Positions 7,723-16,110 of a DNA stretch of 64,000 nucleotides are shown piece by piece. Position 1 is the stretch's first letter. Each line of letters begins with the position of its first letter. The notes beneath the pieces were generated by a model that saw only the letters and a list, made by a program, of their open reading frames with translations, was not told the DNA's origin and made no database searches. Location of the stretch: positions 1,236,501-1,300,500 of the forward strand of contig NZ_AP025698.1 in assembly GCF_023167465.1 (NCBI RefSeq). The letters run 5' to 3'. Made by a program: the position numbers and the translations under genes. Source of the stretch: Methanothermobacter tenebrarum (lineage in GTDB: Archaea > Methanobacteriota > Methanobacteria > Methanobacteriales > DSM-23052).

Positions 7723-7814
7723 ACTAGATCCTCTCAAATATTAGAATAGACAATCCCCTAATTTTTTCTCCTTGCAAAGGGGAATACTACAAGAAGGGTT
7801 TATTATAATATGAT

Positions 7815-7824
7815 CTTATATTTA
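7815..7824 (-). promoter_or_regulatory. Possible TATA element of the rnp4-to-ftsY operon
   Basis: On the minus strand TAAATATAAG lies just downstream of the AK6 gene and about 70 bases upstream of the rnp4 transcript's likely start region. It is the only good TATA-like site in the 92-base gap. Assignment is by position and sequence only. Confidence 0.35.
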
Positions 7825-7829
7825 ATCAT

Positions 7830-8384
7830 TTAAAAACTTTCCCCCCCAAGGAACCATTCCATGAAATCCACACCACCAAAGGTGCAAGGTTTCTCACCCT
7901 CGAGGACGCTGATAATCTCATCCAACACCTCATCAGGGGATAAGCCAGTGCAATCTATTTCATGGACCCTATCATCATGTAACTGGTAAGCCTCATAGGC
8001 ACATACTCCAAGAGCCTCAGCCTCAACATTCTCCTTCACCTTCCTATGATCATATCCCCTCTCTTCCAACCTTCTCAATAAAACACTCGGATGTAACCTT
8101 AAAACTATCACAAGATCGCAGATCCTACAATAATGTGACAGATGACCCTCCACAATATTAAAAGAATCCTCATCCACAACCTTCATGATCTCCCTGCAAA
8201 GGGAGGGTATATCCACAATCTTATAACCCCTAACCGGATCCTCCCCAATGAAAAGGTCCTTCTCCTCGGCTAACCTGTTAACCTCAACCAGATTCCCACC
8301 TAACTCCTCGGCAAGCTTATGGGAGATGCTCGTCTTACCCACCCCAGGAGTCCCCGTAATACATATAATAGAGTCCATCTTCAT
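7830..8384 (-). CDS. AK6/Fap7-type adenylate kinase-ATPase
   Basis: A 184-residue P-loop kinase: ITGTPGVGKTS near the N-terminus (about 9-19), NIVEGHLSHYC in the middle and the LID-type segment LRRLEERGYDHRKVKEN. This is the AK6/Fap7 family, which in eukaryotes helps mature the small subunit by acting with uS11. The ATG overlaps the thi4 stop as ATGA, so the two are co-translated. The role may be ribosome assembly rather than bulk nucleotide balance; a separate archaeal-type adenylate kinase lies at 44651-45217. Confidence 0.85.
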   Translation of the reverse strand: MKMDSIICITGTPGVGKTSISHKLAEELGGNLVEVNRLAEEKDLFIGEDPVRGYKIVDIPSLCREIMKVVDEDSFNIVEGHLSHYCRICDLVIVLRLHPSVLLRRLEERGYDHRKVKENVEAEALGVCAYEAYQLHDDRVHEIDCTGLSPDEVLDEIISVLEGEKPCTFGGVDFMEWFLGGESF

Positions 8385-9169
8385 CCCAGTTTTTCCATGA
8401 TGAGCTCAGCCACCCTCCTACCTGAAAGTAACATCCCCCCAAAGATCGGTCCCATCCTATGCGAACCATGAACAGCATTACTCGCCATACCAGCCACGAA
8501 AAGGTTAGGATAAACCTCACGGGTATTCTCAAGGAGGCTAGCCTCGCCCTTATCAGCCCACATCGGCTTCTCACCCATGATCCTACCAGTTTCCGTCATT
8601 AACCTCGGGCCCATCTTATCCTCCACAACCTTTACTATCTCACAATCATGGCCTGTCGCATCTATAACAGCCCTTGACCTTATAGTTAAAGGGTCAATGT
8701 GTAAACCTGCCATTTCCACTGCAGCCCAGTTTATCACCAGGCCTGTTATCCTCTCATCTCTTATCATAACATCCTCAATACTTATCAGGTTAAAGATTTT
8801 AACACCGGCCTTGCAAGCCTTTGAACATATAGTGGAGGTGGCTTCTATGGAATCAGCCACATAGTAGCCATTTTCATGTTCCCTGCAGTCCACGCCAAAT
8901 TCTCCCTCGAGGATCTCTCTCCCAGCCTCCTGGACCACTATCTTATTGAACATCATACCACCACCCCACATTCCACCACCAATCGAAAGCTTCCTTTCAA
9001 ATAGGCTCACTTTAAACCCGGCCTTGGACAGGTAGTAGCCGGCTGCGAGTCCTGATGGTCCTCCACCACCAATAGCCACGTCAACATCAAGGTGGTCTAC
9101 TAATTCATCCATGTATTCTTCTATTATAGCCTTTGAGATCTTTATATCATCTAGTTTCAATTTCCACAC
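8381..9169 (-). CDS. thi4: Archaeal Thi4 thiazole synthase, probably sulfide-dependent
   Basis: Makes the thiazole precursor of thiamine from NAD and glycine. The 262 residues carry the dinucleotide-binding motif AIGGGGPSGLAAGYYL (about 31-46) and GGGMWGGGMMFN. The sulfur-donor Cys of yeast Thi4 is replaced by His in DATGHDCE (about residue 172), the form found in methanogen enzymes that use free sulfide catalytically. The start is GTG directly after the DRG gene; an internal TTG is possible. The Cys after GHD is not at the donor position. Confidence 0.88.
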   Translation of the reverse strand: MWKLKLDDIKISKAIIEEYMDELVDHLDVDVAIGGGGPSGLAAGYYLSKAGFKVSLFERKLSIGGGMWGGGMMFNKIVVQEAGREILEGEFGVDCREHENGYYVADSIEATSTICSKACKAGVKIFNLISIEDVMIRDERITGLVINWAAVEMAGLHIDPLTIRSRAVIDATGHDCEIVKVVEDKMGPRLMTETGRIMGEKPMWADKGEASLLENTREVYPNLFVAGMASNAVHGSHRMGPIFGGMLLSGRRVAELIMEKLG

Positions 9170-9170
9170 C

Positions 9171-10259
9171 CTATCTTCTTGTTATTATTGTTATAAGATC
9201 CCCATCCTCTAGGGTATGGTCCATTCCAACCTTCTGTCCTTGGAATTTCACAGAGTTCCCCCATACCCTTGCATAGCGGAACTTCTTTATGAAGTCCCTG
9301 TGGAGTTTTCCACATACATCCCTTACCCCTGATCCCCTCCTGATTATGAGGGGCTCATCATAATCTGGTTCACCATGCTGGGGTTTCAAGTAAACCCTTA
9401 TAAGGTTGAGTTTCTCAAATATCTTCTCCTTAACTTCCCTGATATTAATATTCTCCTTGGCTGATATAAAAATGGATCCTGGAACATCATCTTGGAGTCC
9501 CCTAGTGTACTCATCGTCTACAAGATCAATTTTATTAAAGACAGTCAGGGTGGGTATGTATACCCTGTTACCCTCTATAACATCTATAAACTGGTCTATC
9601 GTCGCATCATCCCTTAAGATCACACCAGCATTGTGTATCCCATATTCGTTGAGTATTGACCTTATTATCCTCTCGTTAAGGTGAGTTGCCTGTATTGTGG
9701 CCGAAACTTGGATACCCCCCCTTTTTTTCCTTCTCACTTTAATGTCTGGGGGTTTTTCATCAGGTCTTATACCAACATTCCTCAACTCCTCTAGTATAAT
9801 CCTCCTTTGCTGGGGGTCTAGGACGTCTATTATCATTACTATGAGGTCCGCGTTCCTTGCAACTGATAATACATCCCTCCCCCTACCCCTACCCTTCGAA
9901 GCCCCTGGTATTATCCCTGGGATATCCAACACTTGGATCCTAGCACCTTTATATTCCATGATAGCCGGTATAACATCTAATGTGGTGAATTGGTATTCTC
10001 CAACCCTGGCCTGGGCGTTCGTTATAAGGTTAAGGAGGGTGGATTTTCCCACTGAGGGGAAACCCACAAGGACTATGGTAACATCACCCGACTTTTTAAC
10101 ATGGAAACCCTTACCCTTCCTCGCAGTCCTTGAAACAGCCTCCTCCCTCAACCTGGACAATTTAGCCTTCAGTTTACCTATATGATGTGCTGTGGCCTTA
10201 TTGTAGGGTGTTCTCCTGATCTCCTCCTCGATTTCTCTTATTTTTTCTTCTATGTCCAT
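9171..10259 (-). CDS. DRG-family Obg-like GTPase
   Basis: A translation-linked GTPase. The 362 residues show an N-terminal helical region, the G domain with G1 GFPSVGKST, G3 DIPGIIP followed by GASKGRGRGRDVL, G4 FNKIDLVDD and G5 SAKENIN, and a C-terminal TGS domain (about 285-362, with KVGMDHTLEDGD). This domain order is that of archaeal DRG. ATG 10259 is preferred to GTG 10268; it lies about 21 bases from a TATA centre, so the mRNA may have no leader. Confidence 0.92.
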   Translation of the reverse strand: MDIEEKIREIEEEIRRTPYNKATAHHIGKLKAKLSRLREEAVSRTARKGKGFHVKKSGDVTIVLVGFPSVGKSTLLNLITNAQARVGEYQFTTLDVIPAIMEYKGARIQVLDIPGIIPGASKGRGRGRDVLSVARNADLIVMIIDVLDPQQRRIILEELRNVGIRPDEKPPDIKVRRKKRGGIQVSATIQATHLNERIIRSILNEYGIHNAGVILRDDATIDQFIDVIEGNRVYIPTLTVFNKIDLVDDEYTRGLQDDVPGSIFISAKENINIREVKEKIFEKLNLIRVYLKPQHGEPDYDEPLIIRRGSGVRDVCGKLHRDFIKKFRYARVWGNSVKFQGQKVGMDHTLEDGDLITIITRR

Positions 10260-10273
10260 GGCTATCACTAAAA

Positions 10274-10286
10274 TTTTTATATAAAG
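10274..10286. promoter_or_regulatory. Near-palindromic TATA box shared by divergent DRG and CBS genes
   Basis: TTTATATAAA at 10276-10285 is palindromic and is the only TATA-like site in the 59 bases between the two starts. It is about 38 bases from the CBS-gene ATG and about 21 from the DRG ATG, so it could serve both directions. Confidence 0.5.
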
Positions 10287-10318
10287 TCCACTTATAGTAT
10301 TGATATTAGGTGTTTTTT

Positions 10319-10696
10319 ATGAAAGTGAAGGATGTTATGGTTAAAGATGTGGAAACACTTGATATTAACAGTAACCTTGAGGATGTTTTAAGGAATTTTG
10401 TTGAAAAGGGACATGGGAGCGCTGTCGTGACAAAGGATAACGTGAAGGTTGGGATAGTGACAACATGGGATGTTCTAGAGGCCATAGCCGAAGGCGACGA
10501 CCTAAGTGAAGTGAAAGTATGGGAGGTTATGGAGAGGGATCTTGTCACAATATCCCCAGAGGCTAGTATCAGAGAAGCAGCGGCTAAAATGGTTACCAAT
10601 GTAGTCTGGAGGCTCCTAGTAGAAGAGGAGGATGAGATTATCGGGATGGTGAGCGCCACTGACATCCTACGGGCTAAAATGGCGAAAAGATATTAA
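10319..10696 (+). CDS. Two-CBS-domain protein
   Basis: A 125-residue protein made of two CBS repeats (about 1-60 and 65-125), a module that usually senses adenosyl ligands. Motifs such as GHGSAVVTKDNVKVGIVT and RLLVEEEDEIIGMVSATDIL mark the repeats. The ATG at 10319 has AGGTG six bases upstream; an in-frame GTG at 10310 lies within that site. The 3' end overlaps the convergent aglB stop by 4 bases. Its partner and ligand are unknown. Confidence 0.9.
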   Translation: MKVKDVMVKDVETLDINSNLEDVLRNFVEKGHGSAVVTKDNVKVGIVTTWDVLEAIAEGDDLSEVKVWEVMERDLVTISPEASIREAAAKMVTNVVWRLLVEEEDEIIGMVSATDILRAKMAKRY

Positions 10697-13197
10697 GCTC
10701 TCGTCCACACTAGAACACCAGGCTCCTGGTGGAGTAACTTGAAGGACGTCTGGTTAAAACCGCCCAAGAGGAAAAGTTTTGTGAACATAGAATCCTCAAG
10801 TTTCTTATCCATTATAACAGTCATATATGAATCTTCACTCCCAACCACAAGCAAACCAAAGGGACTATTCTCATCCACTATCTCATTCTTAACTAGTTGA
10901 TTGCCCTCAATCAATATTAACCTGTGGGGTTTTATCTTCTCGGAAGTGCCATTAGCACCCATTAATACTATGGTCGCGTTAGTCTCATTAGCCATCTTCT
11001 CTATTAAAACACCCACCATCCCCGAAGGATCATTCACAGTCACAATCCTCGTCACATTACCAGCAACCTCCGGTTTCGAAGCCACCAGGGAAGTATAATA
11101 AGCATAATGTTCACCCTCCTTCTTGTCAAAATCCCAACTTCCAAAGTAACTCCACCATGCAGCCTTAGCCAGCATATCAGAACTTAATATGAGGACAAAG
11201 GGCTTCTTCTTATCAGGATGCGAATACTTTAACACATTATCAGCCTGAGCCCCCGTCAACTTATACTTGTTTATCATAACCTCCCTAGCATCATCCCTAG
11301 GAAGTCCCAAGGTCTCTGTAAGTATCTTAACAGACAATGAACTATTATGGGTGTAATTATCAAGTGTATTATATGCCATATCCCCACTCGTTGACAACAT
11401 CGTAAGTATACCAAGGGACAACGACTCGTTATCAGTTAAAAGAGCCTTACCAATCCAATAAGCCCTCGGAGTATTCTGCGAACCCCCATCAAACGTCACC
11501 GGCCTGTCAGCGGCAACGGCAAAAAGGTGTCCGAAGTCCCACCAGGACATTACCACAGTATCCCTACTAGTATTATTCTTTATCCATGTTAGGGAATTCC
11601 ACATCCCATCATCAGTCCCGGGGACCACCGATGAAGTCAGGGCATGAGCCCCGCTTACAGGCGCAGAGACTATAGCCAATGTGACAAGTATCATCATAGA
11701 AGTGGCCCTAAATTTTTCATTATTTATCGATAATACTATGAGTATTGCTATTATCCCCACTAATATCTTGGCTATCACAGAAACCTGGAACGGGTAAATC
11801 AGAAGTATTCCTGCTATGAATGCCACGATGGCAATGGATGTTCTGCTCTTAAGATTATCCCTAAGGTACTCTACAAAGTATCCTGTGAATATCCCAGCTG
11901 ATATCCCTAATGGTATGGCGAATAATGACAAGAACCTGAAACCCTTCGTAACCGCGTATCCGGTTAATAGGAGCCATACGCATATTAATGATAGGTAGGA
12001 TAGATATTCTCCCCTTTTCTCCTCAATATTAGGAATCCTCCGATACTTGATGAACTTGCTCTTTTTACCGGCCCGTTTACCCCTCTTTTTCACCTCCACT
12101 CTAGGCGCTTCTAATGATCTTATCCTCCATATGAGCGCCCCCACACCGAGTAATCCGCAGAGGAATGGTAATAGTCCGCCAACCCCCCCAAGTACTGACA
12201 CCTGGTTGGGTAAGAACGGATTGCCCTCCAGGAAACTTGGCACTTGTAATTCAGAAACTGAAACATAAACATTAGGATAGGCTGTGGTCTGGGCGGTGGC
12301 TTGCAACTGAACACCCGAGAAGAGTCCGGAAATTGAACCTATGAGTGCTGGGAATCCCCTCAGGAGCCCGAGGAGGAGTCCTCCTATGATTATAAGGAGT
12401 AGGAACATTGAAAGTTCCCTTTGATTAACCAACCATTCAATCCTGCTCTTATAAGTTTCCCTCTCCACGCCCATAAGATGTCTTAGGATGAAATAGACTA
12501 TTATGAAAGCTCCTATAAGTGCAACATAGAATATGTAGCCCACCCATGCCATTGAAAAGAGGAGGATCGATATGATAGCCCCTACTAGGAATGTTAATCT
12601 TCTTTTAAGAGTATCAGCGTTTATACTCTCCACAAACAACCATACGAATAATAACGGTAATATCATGTTAAACATGTCAGTGTCAAAGAAGCCAGCATAG
12701 GTGTGTGATACATATACCGGTGTAAGTCCTATTATGATCGCCGCAGCTATCCCACCATAATCATTGCTTATCCTCCTCGTGAAAAGATAAGCTGGTATTA
12801 CACATAATGAGCCTATGACCGCCCCTATCCAATAGGCGACGACAGTGAGGGGATAATCACCAAAAATGTTAACAATACGATAGGCAAAACTTGTAACATA
12901 TACTATAAGTGGGGGATAATCCACGGGCCTCCCAGGGGGATAATATGAGTGGAGATCCCAGTCTTCTCCATTAACCTTTGTATCGCCTAGCATGCCCTTA
13001 TTTAGGTAGTTCATTGTCAGCCTATAATTATAGTAGGAGTCCATTTCACTGAAATATGGGAGACCGCTCTGATCCTTATAGAATTGTTTAGAATCCTTAG
13101 GGACCCCGCCTATATTATAGGCCTCCGCCCTGATCGCGAATGCTAATATGAACAAGACTATGATGATTATTAAAGGTTTGATCTTCTCTAGTTTCAT
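10693..13197 (-). CDS. aglB: Oligosaccharyltransferase AglB (STT3 family)
   Basis: Transfers a lipid-linked glycan to Asn in surface proteins. The 834 residues begin with a long multi-span membrane part (about 1-480), including the DTDMF acidic motif in an outer loop, and end with a soluble outer domain. The catalytic-pocket motif appears as WWDFG (about residue 551), a variant of WWDYG, followed by HLFAVAADRPVTFDGG. Length is in the family's range. No other agl gene is adjacent. The 5' and 3' halves differ in base skew (see findings). Confidence 0.93.
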   Translation of the reverse strand: MKLEKIKPLIIIIVLFILAFAIRAEAYNIGGVPKDSKQFYKDQSGLPYFSEMDSYYNYRLTMNYLNKGMLGDTKVNGEDWDLHSYYPPGRPVDYPPLIVYVTSFAYRIVNIFGDYPLTVVAYWIGAVIGSLCVIPAYLFTRRISNDYGGIAAAIIIGLTPVYVSHTYAGFFDTDMFNMILPLLFVWLFVESINADTLKRRLTFLVGAIISILLFSMAWVGYIFYVALIGAFIIVYFILRHLMGVERETYKSRIEWLVNQRELSMFLLLIIIGGLLLGLLRGFPALIGSISGLFSGVQLQATAQTTAYPNVYVSVSELQVPSFLEGNPFLPNQVSVLGGVGGLLPFLCGLLGVGALIWRIRSLEAPRVEVKKRGKRAGKKSKFIKYRRIPNIEEKRGEYLSYLSLICVWLLLTGYAVTKGFRFLSLFAIPLGISAGIFTGYFVEYLRDNLKSRTSIAIVAFIAGILLIYPFQVSVIAKILVGIIAILIVLSINNEKFRATSMMILVTLAIVSAPVSGAHALTSSVVPGTDDGMWNSLTWIKNNTSRDTVVMSWWDFGHLFAVAADRPVTFDGGSQNTPRAYWIGKALLTDNESLSLGILTMLSTSGDMAYNTLDNYTHNSSLSVKILTETLGLPRDDAREVMINKYKLTGAQADNVLKYSHPDKKKPFVLILSSDMLAKAAWWSYFGSWDFDKKEGEHYAYYTSLVASKPEVAGNVTRIVTVNDPSGMVGVLIEKMANETNATIVLMGANGTSEKIKPHRLILIEGNQLVKNEIVDENSPFGLLVVGSEDSYMTVIMDKKLEDSMFTKLFLLGGFNQTSFKLLHQEPGVLVWTRA

Positions 13198-13255
13198 GGT
13201 GGATCTTCACAATATTTTTTCGCTGGATATGATTATCTTACCATCTATAAATATT

Positions 13256-15403
13256 TTATCCTTTTCCCTTAACCTCCTCCAGTGAGGCTGTGAAACGACA
13301 CTTTGGGAACCCTTTACAGCCTATAAATTCACCATATCTCCCTGAACGTTTCACGAGGTCGTTTCCACACTCCGGGCACTTCCCAACAACCTCCATTTTC
13401 CCCTTTTCACCCTTGCCACACTTTGGGTCCAGGCACGCCCTCTGCCGGGGCCTGCCATAGGATATCAGGGGGAGGCCGCATTTTTCGCATTTGCTTTTCA
13501 GTATACGAGCGCCCTTAGGTAGGGGGTATACTATCCTACATTCTGGGAAGCTTGAACAGCCCACAAAACTGCTCTTGGTCTTACCAGAATATCTTATCAG
13601 CAGGTTTCCTCCACATTCTGGACATTCACCTACTATGCGCCCCTTCTGGTAGGCCTTGTAGAGGTGTTTTCCTATTTCCTCTTTATTATTTTCTATCTCC
13701 TCTATTATTGATATGATCTCCTCTTCGGCCTTTTTGATAACCTTATCCTTTGATGTTTTCCCTTTCATTATCTTTTTGAGCTCTTCTTCGAATTGTCTTG
13801 TGAGTTCCTCACTGGTTATCTTTTCACAGTACCTTTTGAGGGTGTCTATTATATTTTCTCCAAGTGGCGTTACCCGGATCTTTTTCCCCTCAATATATTT
13901 ACGATCATATAATATTGAGATTATATCCGCCCTTGTTGACTTGGTCCCAAGACCCCTCTTCTCCATCTCTTTTATGAGGGAAGCTTCATTATATCTTGCT
14001 GGCGGTTTTGTCTCATTTTCTTCTGCTATTATCTCCTTGACTGGGACTTTTTCCCCCTCTTCGAATTCTGGGAATTTTTCATCTTCTATTTTCTGGTAGG
14101 GGTATTGTTCCATCCAACCCTTCTTCGCAACCCTCTTTCTTGAAAATTTAAAAATTTCCCCGCCTATATTCAGTTTTGTATTCATTGATTCTATGAGGGC
14201 TTTTCCACCGAATGCGCTTATGAACCGGTATACTATCAGTTCATAGACTTTCCTTTCATATTTTCCCAATTTTTCAGGTAGTAGTCCTGTGGGGTGGATT
14301 GCCGGGTGCGCCTCATCCTCTTTTTCGCCCTCATATGGTTTTAGAGGCCTTTCTAACTTCGCTATTTTCTCATGGAACCGCGGATCCTCTGAGAGTCCCT
14401 TGAGGATCTTCTCATAGCCTATGGTTTTTGGAAGCTTCTGGGATGATGTCCTCGGATAGGAAATATAACCTTCAAGGTAGAGGTTTTGGGCGATGCTCTG
14501 GGTCCTCTTCGGGCTTAAACCGAACACCTTGTATGCCTCCGCTTGAAGACCCCCAAGATTGAAGGGTGCTGGGGGCATCCGAGTTATCATGTTTATTTTA
14601 ACCTCTTCTACAATGGCATCCTTCCCCTTACATGTTCCCAGCACACCTTCAACTTCATTTTCCTGGAATATCCTACCCCTCTGGTTTAATGCTATTATAC
14701 CATCCTCTAGGATGGCTTTTATGACCCAGTAGGGTTCTGGTTTGAATTTTCGGATGGCCTTCTCCCTATCCACTAATATAGAAAGAGCAGGGGTTTGAAC
14801 TCTCCCAGCTGAAAGTTTTATGAACCTGTTAGTCGATTCTTTAACCGATCTCATTAACGAACGGGAAATATTAACTCCAAAGATGAAATCCAACACGTGC
14901 CTGGCTATCCCACTGTCCACCTGGCCATAATCGAGTTCTATAGGGTTCTCATAGGCTTTTATGATATCATTCTTTGTTAGTGTGGAGAATTTCATCCTCA
15001 AAGTCTTCTGGAGGGCCTCTTCCCCGCAGATGTGTTTGAGGACATTATAGCCTATGAGAGTCCCCTCTATGTCATAATCACAAGCATGAAAGTATTTATC
15101 AGCATTTTTAGCCAAGCTATCAATAGCATCTATATAATTCTTGATATAACGTTTCTTTTTATCAACTTCAGGTATCGGAGCCCACTCAAGGTCGAAAAAT
15201 AGTTCATCACTGGGATTTTTCGGCTTTAGGGTGTAAAGGTGGCCTACCGCTGGTATGATTATGGTTCTTTTATCTTCTCCCTGATATTCCCAATAGTATG
15301 TTTTCTTATATTTCTTCTTTTTTGCCTTTGGGAATAATGCCTTAGCTATTTTTTCTGATGAGCGTGGTTTTTCACATATAATGACTTCGTCCATGATGAT
15401 CAC
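13256..15403 (-). CDS. topA: DNA topoisomerase I (type IA)
   Basis: Relaxes negative supercoils by single-strand passage. The 715 residues have the Toprim domain (ICEKPRSSEKIAKALF; ACDYDIEGTLIGYN), the active-site Tyr in YLEGYISYPRTSSQ (about residue 315), and three C-terminal zinc-ribbon motifs of the CPxCG...FxGCxxFPxC kind. The GTG start at 15403 overlaps the stop of a decayed upstream frame as GTGA; an ATG three codons in is the alternative. This suggests topA was once the second gene of an operon. Confidence 0.95.
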   Translation of the reverse strand: MIIMDEVIICEKPRSSEKIAKALFPKAKKKKYKKTYYWEYQGEDKRTIIIPAVGHLYTLKPKNPSDELFFDLEWAPIPEVDKKKRYIKNYIDAIDSLAKNADKYFHACDYDIEGTLIGYNVLKHICGEEALQKTLRMKFSTLTKNDIIKAYENPIELDYGQVDSGIARHVLDFIFGVNISRSLMRSVKESTNRFIKLSAGRVQTPALSILVDREKAIRKFKPEPYWVIKAILEDGIIALNQRGRIFQENEVEGVLGTCKGKDAIVEEVKINMITRMPPAPFNLGGLQAEAYKVFGLSPKRTQSIAQNLYLEGYISYPRTSSQKLPKTIGYEKILKGLSEDPRFHEKIAKLERPLKPYEGEKEDEAHPAIHPTGLLPEKLGKYERKVYELIVYRFISAFGGKALIESMNTKLNIGGEIFKFSRKRVAKKGWMEQYPYQKIEDEKFPEFEEGEKVPVKEIIAEENETKPPARYNEASLIKEMEKRGLGTKSTRADIISILYDRKYIEGKKIRVTPLGENIIDTLKRYCEKITSEELTRQFEEELKKIMKGKTSKDKVIKKAEEEIISIIEEIENNKEEIGKHLYKAYQKGRIVGECPECGGNLLIRYSGKTKSSFVGCSSFPECRIVYPLPKGARILKSKCEKCGLPLISYGRPRQRACLDPKCGKGEKGKMEVVGKCPECGNDLVKRSGRYGEFIGCKGFPKCRFTASLEEVKGKG

Positions 15404-15951
15404 GTTCTACATCTAGGAATCCTTGACACGCACTCTCCATGGGGGTACCCCTGAAGATTCCCAGTTCGAGATCCTCCTAGCGAGTTTGGACTATACCCTC
15501 TGGGATTATACCCCCCAAAGGCTCGTTTTCCTCATCCCCAGGGGACCATTGGTAATCGGCGTTCAATTCTACTCCATGAACCTTTATCCAATAATTTTGA
15601 AAGGCTTGCTATCTTAACATTGGTCAAGTATCTGTTAATTACCGTCCCCCACTTTTAGGTTATATGAATCTTCTAGGTTTGGTTACTAAATAAACCTTGG
15701 CTTCCTCTCCAATTTTATTAGTCTCCTGGAAATTCGAGCTTTGATCCTTGCTTTCTTAACCCTGATTGTCTTTCACCATGATGCTATTTTTTCCCTTTGA
15801 GAATCTTTCGACCAAAATAGGAAAAGATAATCTTCTCTTTTTTTGTAGTTCAGGAACTACTTATTTTATGATCATGAACTTGGAATGCTTGGATACGCTA
15901 GAGATGAGCATGCTCAAAAGCTATGGTGTGTGGGTCTAAATTTACCTCCAT
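15400..15951 (-). pseudogene. Decayed gene upstream of topA (about 184 codons)
   Basis: On the minus strand an ATG at 15951 begins MEVNLDPHTIAFEHAHL, then in-frame stops (TAG, TGA) interrupt RIQAFQVHDHKISSS and TTKKEKIIFSYFGRKI. After frame changes it continues with NFQETNKIGEEAKVYLVTK, VINRYLTNVKIASLFKIIG, VHGVELNADYQWSPGDEEN and LGNLQGYPHGECVSRI, ending at a TGA that overlaps the topA GTG. The sum is 552 bases, divisible by three. The pieces look like one former protein of unknown family. Substitution stops rule out simple homopolymer errors as the full cause. Confidence 0.6.
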
Positions 15952-15975
15952 GTCAAAGTTTCCCCTGCAACTACA

Positions 15976-15987
15976 AAATATATTTTA
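15976..15987 (-). promoter_or_regulatory. TATA-like element before the decayed gene and topA
   Basis: On the minus strand AAAATATATTTT lies about 25-36 bases upstream of the decayed ATG at 15951. If still active it would make topA's transcript carry a 550-base leader made of the pseudogene. Confidence 0.4.
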
Positions 15988-16110
15988 ATGTTTAAATATT
16001 TTTCGACAAAATGTTAAGGTTTTGCAATCTTCCATGTTACTCTTGTAATCTTCTTTTTTTGTCGAATTTTACTCTGGCAGATGAAAGTCCCCCTACTTTC
16101 CCCCATTTCA

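Noticed and set aside
9170..9200. TPP riboswitch upstream of thi4
   Set aside because: thi4 starts directly after the DRG stop with no room for an aptamer, and no TPP-box sequence is seen.
15901..15920. Perfect palindrome GAGCATGCTC as an operator
   Set aside because: It falls inside the decayed gene's coding remnant (EHAHL region) and is better explained as coding sequence.
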